DNA of 64,000 nucleotides from assembly GCA_034440455.1 (NCBI GenBank), contig JAWXCB010000051.1, positions 1 through 64,000 on the forward strand, given 5' to 3'. A program made the position numbers and the translations under genes. This DNA comes from JAWXCB01 sp034440455 (lineage in GTDB: Bacteria > Bacteroidota > Bacteroidia > Chitinophagales > CAIOSU01). The notes beneath the pieces are model-generated. The model was given only the letters and a program-made list of their open reading frames with translations. It was not told the origin of the DNA and made no database searches. The first letter of the stretch is position 1. Each line of letters opens with the position of its first letter. Shown here piece after piece: positions 26,308 to 34,524 of this stretch.

Positions 26308-27711
26308 TTGAAATTATACCGAGTGCGTTTGTTTTTTAAAATCTCGCTACTTTATATTCTATGCGCATTACTGTATTTCCCCGCATCCGCGCAATTTGCG
26401 AATGAATATTCTCCCAAATTCACGCGCATTCTTTTTTTGGTTGACGGCTCCGGCAGCATGAAAGAGCCGATGGATGGCAGCACGCGGTTTGATCTTGCAA
26501 AAAATTTGATTGCCGAATATCTCGACAGTCTTTCCCGCACGAGTGCAAAAACAGAAACAGCAGTGCGCGTTTTCGGGCATCAGTTTCATCGTTCGGCAGC
26601 AAATTGCCAGGACTCCAAACTCGAAGTGCCTTTTGGAAAGCACACGGCAGCTTCAGTGAAGATGCGTTTAGATGCAATCACTCCGCAAGGCTGGACGGCA
26701 ATTGCTTATTCAATGGAGCAAGCGGCAAAAGATTTTCCGGAGCAAGCGGATGTAACCAATGCAATGGTGCTGATTACCGATGGGTTGGAAACCTGTGGCG
26801 GTAATCCTTGCGCGATTGCAGAATTATTTCAGCGAAAGAAAATTGCGCTCAAGCCTTTTATCATCGGTTTGGGAATTCCGGCTGACAAGCAAAAGGCATT
26901 TGACTGCGTGGGAAAATATTATGACGTGACGACAACTTCTACATTTGATGCAGTGATGAAAACCGTTGTCACGCAGGCGATGAACCCCACCACCACGCAA
27001 ATCAATTTGCTCAACGCTTTCGGCAAACCAACGGAGACTGATGTTGAGGTGAGCCTGCATGATAGCTACAGTGGCGCGTTGCTCTATAATTTTATTCATG
27101 CGCTCAATGGAGCAGGGCTGCCCGACACGCTGATGCTGAATCCGATGGCGAAGTATGATGTCATTGTGCATTCCGTGCCGCAGGTTTCAAAAAATGGAGT
27201 TGAACTGATTGCAGGAACACACAACATCATCCCAGTGGAGGTGCCGCAAGGCAGCCTGAAACTTGCCGAAGCCGGATTGTATAAACGCGCAACGCCCTTA
27301 CAATGCATCATTCGTGAAAAGGGCAAGCGGGAAATTTTAATGGTTCAGGATTTTGGCATCGCGCATAAATATCTCACCGGAGTTTACGATCTCGAAATTC
27401 TCACGCTGCCAATGATAAAAATGCAGGATGTGCCAATGAAGCAGGGCGTGGTGAAAGATATTACTGTGGAAAGCCCCGGCACGTTGAGCATCACGAATTC
27501 ATTTGGCGGCATCGCAAGCATTTATGTTGCCGGTGATGGAAAAATGGAAAGAGTGTATGAATTCAAAAAGCTGACTTCAAAAGAAATATTACTGCTGCAA
27601 CCGGGAAAGTATGTGATGGTGACAAGGCTCAATGATAAAAAGAGTTCAGTTTTCACGCGTACAGACAATTTTGAGATTTCATCAGGCACAATAACCGCGT
27701 TGCGTTTGTAA
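26308..27711 (+). CDS. Secreted von Willebrand factor A-domain protein (paralogue 1)
   Basis: This 467-residue protein starts at a TTG (no in-frame ATG precedes the signal peptide, which ends ...FPASAQ near residue 29). The vWA domain (about 38-230) has an intact MIDAS, D46-x-S48-x-S50 in LVDGSGSM with the later ITDGLETCGGNPC, so it can bind a divalent metal and a ligand. The C-terminal 230 residues form beta-rich modules unique to this pair (TDVEVSLHDSYSG, PDTLMLNPMAKYDVIVHSVP). It is a close structural paralogue of the next gene, and the two sit between the transketolase halves. I infer a periplasmic or surface binding protein; the ligand is unknown. Confidence 0.85.
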   Translation: MKLYRVRLFFKISLLYILCALLYFPASAQFANEYSPKFTRILFLVDGSGSMKEPMDGSTRFDLAKNLIAEYLDSLSRTSAKTETAVRVFGHQFHRSAANCQDSKLEVPFGKHTAASVKMRLDAITPQGWTAIAYSMEQAAKDFPEQADVTNAMVLITDGLETCGGNPCAIAELFQRKKIALKPFIIGLGIPADKQKAFDCVGKYYDVTTTSTFDAVMKTVVTQAMNPTTTQINLLNAFGKPTETDVEVSLHDSYSGALLYNFIHALNGAGLPDTLMLNPMAKYDVIVHSVPQVSKNGVELIAGTHNIIPVEVPQGSLKLAEAGLYKRATPLQCIIREKGKREILMVQDFGIAHKYLTGVYDLEILTLPMIKMQDVPMKQGVVKDITVESPGTLSITNSFGGIASIYVAGDGKMERVYEFKKLTSKEILLLQPGKYVMVTRLNDKKSSVFTRTDNFEISSGTITALRL

Positions 27712-27728
27712 AAGAATTTTGATTGAAC

Positions 27729-29123
27729 ATGTTTTATCGTACCCCACATATCCTCTTATTCTTTCTCCTACTGCTTTCTATTTCTACGTTCGCCCAATCC
27801 TCAAAACAAAATAACCAGCGCACACGCATCCTCTTTTTGCTCGATGCTTCAGGCAGTATGCAAAGCAAATGGGGAACAGGAAACATGGAAACACGCTGGC
27901 ACTCGGCAAGAAATATTTTAACTGAAATGGTAGACTATCTCAGCCAGCGTAAGGATGTGGAGTTGGCGCTGCGCGTATATGGACATCAGTCTATGCTCAC
28001 GATGAAAGATTGCAAAGACACACAGCTTGAAGTGGGATTCAGCCTCAACAGCATGAGTTACATTAAAACCCGCTTGCAAACACTCAGCCCCAAAGGAGTA
28101 ACTCCGATTGCCTATTCATTGGAAAAAGCCGCTGCCGATTTTCCTGATAACAAAGGCAGAAACATCATCATTCTGATGACGGATGGAGAAGAGTCATGCG
28201 GGGGCGACCCGTGCGCGGTGGCAAATGCGCTGGAAGAAAAAAATATCGTGCTCAAGCATTTCGTCATCGGCATTGGCGTGGAGGCAAGCGCGCGGCAGGC
28301 GTTTGATTGCATCGGCTCTTATTTTCAGGCGCAGGATCCGGTGGCGCTGAAAAATACATTGAGTTTGATTGTGAATAAAATTCTTGTGAAGACAACCGCA
28401 GAAGTGGATTTACTTGATGGCGAAAGCAATCCATCGGAAACGGATGTGAACATGAGTTTTTTCAATCTTCCTACGGGATTGCGGAAATATGATTTCTACC
28501 ACACGCTGAATGTGCGCGGCTTTCCTGACACCTTATTTGTTGACCCTGTGAGTGAGTATGATTTATTAATCCACACGTTGCCGCCCGTGCGTAAGGAAAA
28601 TGTCGCGCTTGCCTCCGAAGGACACAACATAATCTCAGTTGACGCAGCGCAGGGCAGCATGGAAATTTTGCTGCAAGGAAAAACGCTGAACAACAATCTG
28701 AATAATAAAATTAAATGCCTGGTGCGTAAAAAGGATTCGGGAGAAATCGTGAACGTGCAGGATTTCAACACCACCGAAAAATATCTTGTCGGGAAATACA
28801 ACCTCGAAATTCTTACGCTGCCACCCACCTATATCAACGATGTGGATGTCTCTCAATATAAAACCACAAAAATTGAATTACCCACTCCGGGCATTGCTAA
28901 CCTTGTGAAAAAATATGAAGTCTATGGAGGCATCTTTCTTGTGAAAGAGGGAAGGTTGCAGAAAATCTACGAGATGAATGCGGACGCGAAAAATGAGTTG
29001 ATTGCACTTTCGCCTGGTTCGTATCAACTGATTTACCGCCCGAAATTTTCCAAGACCATGCACAACACCAAAACTGTGGAATTTCAAATCGTTTCCGGTG
29101 AATCTGTTTCTTTAAATTTATAG
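27729..29123 (+). CDS. Secreted von Willebrand factor A-domain protein (paralogue 2)
   Basis: About 464 residues starting at ATG 27729; a TTG two codons upstream is the alternative. A signal peptide ends near STFAQ. The MIDAS is intact: D39-x-S41-x-S43 in LLDASGSM, and MTDGEESCGGDPC follows. The C-terminal half repeats the architecture of paralogue 1 (NPSETDVNMSFFN, PDTLFVDPVSEYDLLIHTLPP, VQDF...EKYLVGKYNLEILTLPP), so the two arose by tandem duplication. It begins 17 bp after paralogue 1 and ends 4 bp before the transketolase C-subunit, so the four genes look like one transcription unit. Role unknown. Confidence 0.85.
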   Translation: MFYRTPHILLFFLLLLSISTFAQSSKQNNQRTRILFLLDASGSMQSKWGTGNMETRWHSARNILTEMVDYLSQRKDVELALRVYGHQSMLTMKDCKDTQLEVGFSLNSMSYIKTRLQTLSPKGVTPIAYSLEKAAADFPDNKGRNIIILMTDGEESCGGDPCAVANALEEKNIVLKHFVIGIGVEASARQAFDCIGSYFQAQDPVALKNTLSLIVNKILVKTTAEVDLLDGESNPSETDVNMSFFNLPTGLRKYDFYHTLNVRGFPDTLFVDPVSEYDLLIHTLPPVRKENVALASEGHNIISVDAAQGSMEILLQGKTLNNNLNNKIKCLVRKKDSGEIVNVQDFNTTEKYLVGKYNLEILTLPPTYINDVDVSQYKTTKIELPTPGIANLVKKYEVYGGIFLVKEGRLQKIYEMNADAKNELIALSPGSYQLIYRPKFSKTMHNTKTVEFQIVSGESVSLNL

Positions 29124-29127
29124 CCAC

Positions 29128-30084
29128 ATGCTCAAACAAATGATTGCAACCGACAAGAAAGACACCCGCTCAGGTTTTGGCGCAGGAATGCTCGAGCTGG
29201 GAAGAAAAAACAAAAACGTAGTCGCGCTGTGCGCTGACCTCAGCGGCTCGCTGAAGCTCGATGAATTCATTAAGGAATTTCCCGAACGCTTTTTTCAGGC
29301 GGGCGTTGCAGAAGCCAACATGATTGGCGTTGCCGCAGGCTTGACCATTGGCGGGAAAATTCCGTTCGCAAGCACATTCGCAAATTTTGCAACGGGAAGA
29401 GTGTATGACCAAATCAGACAATCCATCGCCTATTCAAATAAGAATGTGAAAATCTGCGCATCACACGCAGGATTGACGCTGGGCGAAGATGGCGCAACGC
29501 ATCAAATCCTTGAAGACATCGGCTTGATGAAAATGCTGCCGAATATGACAGTGATTGTACCCTGTGATTACAACCAAACAAAAGCAGCGACTCTTGCGAT
29601 TGCCGAATATATTGGTCCTGTTTATCTGCGCTTCGGCAGACCGAAAGTGCCCAATTTCACGCCAGCCGACCAGCCGTTTGAAATCGGCAAGGCGCAATTA
29701 ATTAGTGAAGGCTTTCACGTTTCAATTATTGCCACAGGTCATTTGGTATGGAAAGCAATTGAAGCAGCTAAAGAATTGGCAGATAAAGGATTCAGCGCTG
29801 AAATCATAAATATCCACACGATTAAACCTTTGGACGAGCAAGCCATTCTAAAGTCCGTCAGCAAAACGCGGTGCGTAGTGTCGGCAGAAGAGCATCAGCG
29901 TAATGGCGGTTTGGGCGACAGCATTGCGCAGTTGCTCGCGCGGGAGTTTCCCGCACCGATGGAGATGGTGGCAGTCAATGATTCATTCGGTGAAAGCGGC
30001 AAGCCCGAAGAACTGATGAAGAAGTATCACATTGACACACCCGACATTGTGCAGGCAGCGCTGAAGGTGATGACGAGGAAGTAG
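29128..30084 (+). CDS. Transketolase, C-terminal (pyrimidine-binding) subunit
   Basis: This 318-residue subunit is the second half of the split transketolase. FQAGVAEANMIGVAAGL contains the catalytic glutamate that activates the thiamine aminopyrimidine. SHAGLTLGEDGATHQILEDIGLMKMLPNMTVIVPCD is typical of the Pyr domain, and a C-terminal transketolase domain follows (about 190-318). It starts 4 bp after the stop of the second vWA gene, suggesting translational coupling. Together with the product of 25408-26253 it should form a heterotetramer in the cytoplasm. Confidence 0.95.
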   Translation: MLKQMIATDKKDTRSGFGAGMLELGRKNKNVVALCADLSGSLKLDEFIKEFPERFFQAGVAEANMIGVAAGLTIGGKIPFASTFANFATGRVYDQIRQSIAYSNKNVKICASHAGLTLGEDGATHQILEDIGLMKMLPNMTVIVPCDYNQTKAATLAIAEYIGPVYLRFGRPKVPNFTPADQPFEIGKAQLISEGFHVSIIATGHLVWKAIEAAKELADKGFSAEIINIHTIKPLDEQAILKSVSKTRCVVSAEEHQRNGGLGDSIAQLLAREFPAPMEMVAVNDSFGESGKPEELMKKYHIDTPDIVQAALKVMTRK

Positions 30085-30092
30085 GTATATGT

Positions 30093-30186
30093 TGTCATGC
30101 CGGATTCATTCCGGCATCCCCTGAGTATTTTAGAGTATGAATGAGAACATTACAGTATGGGATTGCGGAACAAGTCCGCAATGACA
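30093..30186. repeat. TGTCAT...ATGACA two-hairpin element (copy A)
   Basis: This 94-bp unit begins TGTCAT and ends ATGACA. It contains GCCGG-attcatt-CCGGC and ATTGCGG-aacaag-TCCGCAAT hairpins separated by about 45 bp. The same plan occurs at 61886-61959, and its left hairpin recurs at 53014-53038. It lies between the transketolase gene and the sigma factor gene and supplies a false upstream ATG for the latter. Confidence 0.8.
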
Positions 30187-30197
30187 GATATCCTTTC

Positions 30198-30743
30198 ATG
30201 GAACTCCCCGACTCACAAATTCTCTCCACTTTTCGCAACTCTTTCACTAAAGAAGAAGGCTTCAAAATGCTGGTAGTGAAATACCGCCAACGGTTGTATT
30301 GGCAAATCAGACGCATGGTGTTCAGTCATGCTGATACCGATGATGTGCTGCAAAATGTATTTATCAAAGTTTGGAAGAGTCTGGGCAACTTTCAGGAACA
30401 GTCGCAGTTGTTCACCTGGCTTTACCGTATCGCAGTGAATGAATCGCTCACGTTTCTCAGTCAGAAAAAAAAACAAGCCGCAGACTCACTGGAAAACAAT
30501 GAGGTTGAAATTTCAGAACGCCTCACAGCCGATACTTATTTTGACAGAGATGCAATTGAAAAGAAGTTGCAAGCCGCTATTGCCATGCTGCCTGATAAGC
30601 AGAAGCAGGTTTTCCTGCTTCGTTATTATGATGAACTGCGGTATGAAGAAATGAGTGAAATGTTGGGCACATCCGTAGGCGCATTGAAAGCATCGTATCA
30701 TCACGCAGTGAAAAAAATTGAAGAAAGATTGAAAGGCGATTAA
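30198..30743 (+). CDS. ECF-type RNA polymerase sigma factor
   Basis: About 181 residues, starting at MELPDSQILSTF. An ATG 19 codons upstream lies inside the TGTCAT repeat, so the extra residues are repeat-derived and not conserved sequence. Sigma region 2 spans about 15-85 (MLVVKYRQRLYWQIRRMV, DTDDVLQNVFIKVWK, FTWLYRIAVNES). Region 4 spans about 120-175 (LPDKQKQVFLLRYYDELRYEEMSEMLGTS), with its helix-turn-helix. It heads a three-gene unit with a membrane protein likely to be its anti-sigma factor and a Spy-like periplasmic protein. This suggests an envelope-stress response. Confidence 0.92.
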   Translation: MELPDSQILSTFRNSFTKEEGFKMLVVKYRQRLYWQIRRMVFSHADTDDVLQNVFIKVWKSLGNFQEQSQLFTWLYRIAVNESLTFLSQKKKQAADSLENNEVEISERLTADTYFDRDAIEKKLQAAIAMLPDKQKQVFLLRYYDELRYEEMSEMLGTSVGALKASYHHAVKKIEERLKGD

Positions 30744-30785
30744 ACCTTTGTCTATAAACATTATCAAAGAAACAGTTTTCACAAC

Positions 30786-31289
30786 ATGGAAAACAAAGAC
30801 GACATTCAAAAAGAACTGAACGAACTTGCTCCGAAACTCGGAAGCATGGAGAAAAAAAATCTATTCCCTGTGCCGGATTATTATTTTCAGAGTTTGCCCG
30901 ATAAGCTATTGGCGCGTGTAAAAAACGAACCGCAACCCTGGACTGAGCGGTTGGAAAATTCGCTCAATAGAATTTTTTCGCGCATCTTTCAGCCTCGCTA
31001 TACCGTGACGTTTGCCACCAGCCTTGTTCTGCTTGCTGTTGCCATCGGATTTTTGAAAAAGAAAGAAACGGACAATGGCGCACCGCAGCTTTCTCAAATC
31101 CCGACCGAAGAAATTGACGCTTACATTCTTGCAGACCTTGATGAATTCGAAATTATCGGACTGAATACAACAACCGAAATCTCGAGCGAAACGGAGCGGA
31201 TTATTCCCGACAATATTTCAGACGAAGAACTAAACAACTACCTGAACGATAATATTGATAACCAAACCCTCGAGGAGGAATTTTTATGA
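30786..31289 (+). CDS. Putative membrane anti-sigma factor
   Basis: This 167-residue protein has a cytoplasmic N-terminus, a single membrane helix (about 71-90, YTVTFATSLVLLAVAIGFL) and an acidic periplasmic tail (ISDEELNNYLNDNIDNQTLEEEFL). Topology and position directly after an ECF sigma gene suggest it holds the sigma factor. No zinc-finger anti-sigma motif is visible, so the assignment rests on context. Its stop overlaps the next start by 4 bp (ATGA), showing translational coupling. Confidence 0.65.
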   Translation: MENKDDIQKELNELAPKLGSMEKKNLFPVPDYYFQSLPDKLLARVKNEPQPWTERLENSLNRIFSRIFQPRYTVTFATSLVLLAVAIGFLKKKETDNGAPQLSQIPTEEIDAYILADLDEFEIIGLNTTTEISSETERIIPDNISDEELNNYLNDNIDNQTLEEEFL

Positions 31290-31750
31290 AAACCATTTTG
31301 AAAAAATTAGCTGCGCTTGCATTTATTTCATTCCTGCTTTTGAACATTACCGTTGCGCAACCCGCTACCGGTATGGAGGAAAAGAAAGAACAAATCGAAA
31401 TGATGCGCATTGCGTTCATCACGCAGAAACTTGCGCTGACCCGCGAGGAGGCGCAGAAGTTTTGGCCCGTGTATAACGAATACCGCGATGCGCTTGATGC
31501 GATGCGCAAAGAGCGGCAAGAAACCTACAAAAAATACAAGGCTGATTTTGAAACATTCACCGACAAGGAATACACAGAATATGCAGACAACGAAATCATT
31601 TCCCGCCAGCGCGAATTGGATTTAATGAAAAAATATCACGTGGAATTCAAAGGAGTATTGCCAATTAAAAAAGTTGCGCTGCTCTATCGCGCTGAAAATG
31701 AATTCAAGAAATCTTTATTGAAGGAAGCGCACGAAAGAAAGGCGGATTAA
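31286..31750 (+). CDS. Periplasmic Spy/CpxP-like helical protein
   Basis: This 154-residue protein has a signal peptide (ending near ITVAQ, residue 25) and a charged, almost wholly helical body. The motif LTREEAQKFWPVYNEYRDALDAMRKERQ resembles the LTxxQ helices of the Spy/CpxP and zinc-resistance-associated families, which bind unfolded envelope proteins or metals. As the third gene of the sigma/anti-sigma unit it could be a sensor or chaperone of the stress response. The family resemblance is by eye and the function is inferred. Confidence 0.65.
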   Translation: MKTILKKLAALAFISFLLLNITVAQPATGMEEKKEQIEMMRIAFITQKLALTREEAQKFWPVYNEYRDALDAMRKERQETYKKYKADFETFTDKEYTEYADNEIISRQRELDLMKKYHVEFKGVLPIKKVALLYRAENEFKKSLLKEAHERKAD

Positions 31751-31786
31751 TTCCGGAACACGCATTTATGGATTTCCTCCTCCGCT

Positions 31787-31815
31787 GAAATTTCTCTATT
31801 TTCAGTAGAAATTTC
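31787..31815 (+). other. Hairpin upstream of the esterase gene
   Basis: GAAATTTCT (31787-31795) and AGAAATTTC (31807-31815) form a 9-bp inverted repeat, and TTGTT precedes the ATG at 31821. It may end the sigma operon, act as an operator, or occlude the start region. Sequence alone does not decide. Confidence 0.35.
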
Positions 31816-31820
31816 TTGTT

Positions 31821-34490
31821 ATGAAAATTTCTTCTTTAGCGCTTGTGCTGTTTTTCCTTTTTTCAATAGATGAAGCATACGCCCAAACAATTACAGGCAG
31901 TTTTTCTTTTGGCGGGCAAACAAGAAATTTTCGCGTGCATCTGCCGCCAAATTTCAGCACGTCAACAAAGCTGCCGCTCGTATTGAACCTGCATGGGCTT
32001 GGCTCCAACGGACAGCAACAGGAACTTTATACCGGCTTTAACACAATTGCAGACACCGCGCGTTTGGTGGTTGTTTATCCTGATGCGCTCAATGGCGGTG
32101 GCGGCACGGGTGCCACAGGTCCTGAGTGGAATGCTTACGGATTACAGTCAACGCCAAATGATGTGGGATTTCTTTCCGCATTGATTGATACAATGTATGC
32201 GCGTTACAATATCGATTTAAGCCGAGTGTATTCCACGGGCATGTCTAATGGCGGTTACATGACTTACAGACTTGGCTGTGCGCTCAGTTGCAGAATTGCG
32301 GCAATCGCATCAGTGACAGGATTGATGTCACCCAATCCATTGCTTACCTGCAATATTTCCAGACCGGTGCCTGTGATGCAGATTCACGGAACAAATGATG
32401 CGACTGTGCCTTACTCAGGAGTTGCGACAACCATCTCGACATGGGTATCAAAAGATGGCTGTCCCGGAACGCCTTCCACCAGTAATCTTCCTGACATAAA
32501 CACAAGCGATAACTCAACAGTTACAGTTGATTATTATGGTCCGTGCAACAGCGCATCAGAGGTTATACTTTATACTATAAACAATGGAGGTCATACGTGG
32601 CCCGATGCTACAATCAATCTTCAGGGAGTAGTCACCAACCGCGATTTCAATGCGAGCAGCACGATTTGGAATTTCTTTAAAAAATACAGCATCACTGCCG
32701 CTGACCTTTCTATTTCCGGATTGGCAAGTTCCTATTGTTCCGGTGCATCTGCTGTGACACTTACTGGTTCCCCATCGGGCGGCACTTTCTCCGGCACAGG
32801 TGTGAGTGGTAGTACATTCAATCCTGCATTAGTAAATCCGGAAACAACAGTAACGATTACTTATACAAGAACTTCAGGCAGTTGCACGTATTACATAACG
32901 CAAAACGTCACGGTGACTTCGGGCGCAACTGCATCCATCTCACCTGCATCAGTCACAATTTGCAGCGGAAGCACAACGCTTACTGCAAGCGGTGGAACGG
33001 GTTATGCATGGAACACAGGTGCAAATACGGCAAGCATTACGGTAAGCCCAGTGACAACAACAAGTTATACTGTCACGGTTTCTGACGCATCGGGTTGTTC
33101 AGCCACAACATCAAGAACAGTGACGGTGACGTCTGGACTAACAGCTACCATCTCACCAATAACAGCGATTATTTGTGACGGGCAAAATATCACGCTTACT
33201 GCTTCAGGCGGCACAAATTATAGTTGGAGTAATGGGGCGGCAACGGCAAGCATTACTGTAAATTCTACTTCAACCACAACATACACTGTGACAGCAACTG
33301 ATGCAGGCGGTTCATGTTCGGCAACTGCTTCAAAAATAGTAACAGTAAATTCTAATCCGAATGTTGTAATCTCCCCGGGAAACGCGACAATTTGCAATGG
33401 AGAAAATATTCAACTCACCGCATCGGGAGGAGTGAATTATTTTTGGAGTAATTCTATGGTTGCTGCCAGCATCAGTGTAAATCCATCCTCAACCACCGCT
33501 TATATCGTCACTGTTACAGACGGAAATGGATGCACTGCTTCTGCTTCAAAAACGGTTACAGTAAATTCTATTCCTGTCGCAACTATTTCACCGGCAACAG
33601 CTACCATTTGCAGCGGGAGTGTAACATTGACAGCAAGCGGAGGATCAACTTATTCTTGGAGCAATGGTTCTATAAATTCAAGCATCACGGAGAGTGCTGT
33701 TTCAACAACAAGCTACACTGTCACAGTAACAAATGCCAACGGATGCACGGTTGCTGCTTCAAGAACAGTTACTGTTACTTCGGGACTAACGGCTGAAATC
33801 ACACCCAACTCAGCAACGATTTGCACCGGAGAAAATAGTACGCTCACTGCAAGCGGAGGAACAAATTATATATGGAGCAACGGAGCGACTACTGAAAGTA
33901 TTTCTGTAAATCCATCTTCCACCTCCACATATTCTGTAACAGTTTCTGATGCTGGCGGCTCGTGCTCGGCAACTACCTCTGCGACAGTTACAGAAAACCC
34001 GCTTCCGGTTGCAACGGCTGTTGCCAATCCGGTTTCAATTATTCAGGGTGATTCAGCAACGCTCACTGCAAGCGGAGGAACTTCTTACCAATGGAGCAGC
34101 GGACAAACAACGGCTTCTATTTCAGAGAGTCCTTTGCTAACCTCGACTTATATTGTTACGGTGACAGATGCAAATGGCTGTACGGCAACTGCCCAAGCAA
34201 CTCTAACTGTTTTGCCGTCAGGAATAAAAGAGAGCACCTCGCTTTTGTCGTTTGCTGTTTATCCTAATCCAGCGCAGGATGTTTTGAATATTGAGTCTGT
34301 GCTCACGAATTCTGCTGCTGCGGAAATTGAAATTTATTCGCATGCCGGAAAAAAAATGTATGCAACGAAAACAGGTTTGGGTAATCTTCAGATTTCATTG
34401 CGCGAAGCAGGCTTCACTCCCGGTGTTTATTTTCTGCGCTTGAAAAATGAAAATGGTTTCGTTGTAAAAAAAATCGTGAAGACAGAATAG
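31821..34490 (+). CDS. Secreted PHB-depolymerase/feruloyl-esterase-like enzyme with Ig-like repeats and T9SS domain
   Basis: This 889-residue multi-domain protein has a signal peptide (1-22). Residues about 23-290 are an alpha/beta-hydrolase of the PHB-depolymerase/LpqC type: nucleophile S142 in GMSNG, acid D193 in HGTND and base H258 in NGGHTWPD. After one GGTFSGTGVSG module (about 298-375) come six to seven Ig/PKD-like repeats of about 80 residues (ISPxxxTICSGxxxTLTASGG...WSNGxxTxSI...TYTVTVTDAxGC). The end is a type A T9SS sorting domain (FAVYPNPAQDVLNI ... GVYFLRLKNENGFVVKKIV). It is expected on the cell surface, degrading ester-linked polysaccharides or polyesters. The true substrate is unknown. 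Confidence 0.9.
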   Translation: MKISSLALVLFFLFSIDEAYAQTITGSFSFGGQTRNFRVHLPPNFSTSTKLPLVLNLHGLGSNGQQQELYTGFNTIADTARLVVVYPDALNGGGGTGATGPEWNAYGLQSTPNDVGFLSALIDTMYARYNIDLSRVYSTGMSNGGYMTYRLGCALSCRIAAIASVTGLMSPNPLLTCNISRPVPVMQIHGTNDATVPYSGVATTISTWVSKDGCPGTPSTSNLPDINTSDNSTVTVDYYGPCNSASEVILYTINNGGHTWPDATINLQGVVTNRDFNASSTIWNFFKKYSITAADLSISGLASSYCSGASAVTLTGSPSGGTFSGTGVSGSTFNPALVNPETTVTITYTRTSGSCTYYITQNVTVTSGATASISPASVTICSGSTTLTASGGTGYAWNTGANTASITVSPVTTTSYTVTVSDASGCSATTSRTVTVTSGLTATISPITAIICDGQNITLTASGGTNYSWSNGAATASITVNSTSTTTYTVTATDAGGSCSATASKIVTVNSNPNVVISPGNATICNGENIQLTASGGVNYFWSNSMVAASISVNPSSTTAYIVTVTDGNGCTASASKTVTVNSIPVATISPATATICSGSVTLTASGGSTYSWSNGSINSSITESAVSTTSYTVTVTNANGCTVAASRTVTVTSGLTAEITPNSATICTGENSTLTASGGTNYIWSNGATTESISVNPSSTSTYSVTVSDAGGSCSATTSATVTENPLPVATAVANPVSIIQGDSATLTASGGTSYQWSSGQTTASISESPLLTSTYIVTVTDANGCTATAQATLTVLPSGIKESTSLLSFAVYPNPAQDVLNIESVLTNSAAAEIEIYSHAGKKMYATKTGLGNLQISLREAGFTPGVYFLRLKNENGFVVKKIVKTE

Positions 34491-34524
34491 CAGACTTACT
34501 AACCCCCAACGGGCGCTAAAAAAA

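Noticed and set aside
30141..30197. Upstream ATG of the sigma factor gene
   Set aside because: The 19 residues come from the TGTCAT repeat element and are not part of a sigma-70 region 2; the ATG at 30198 fits the family.
32690..34200. Tandem DNA repeats in the esterase gene as a CRISPR or satellite
   Set aside because: The periodicity is about 240 bp, diverged at DNA level and in frame, matching protein Ig-like repeats.
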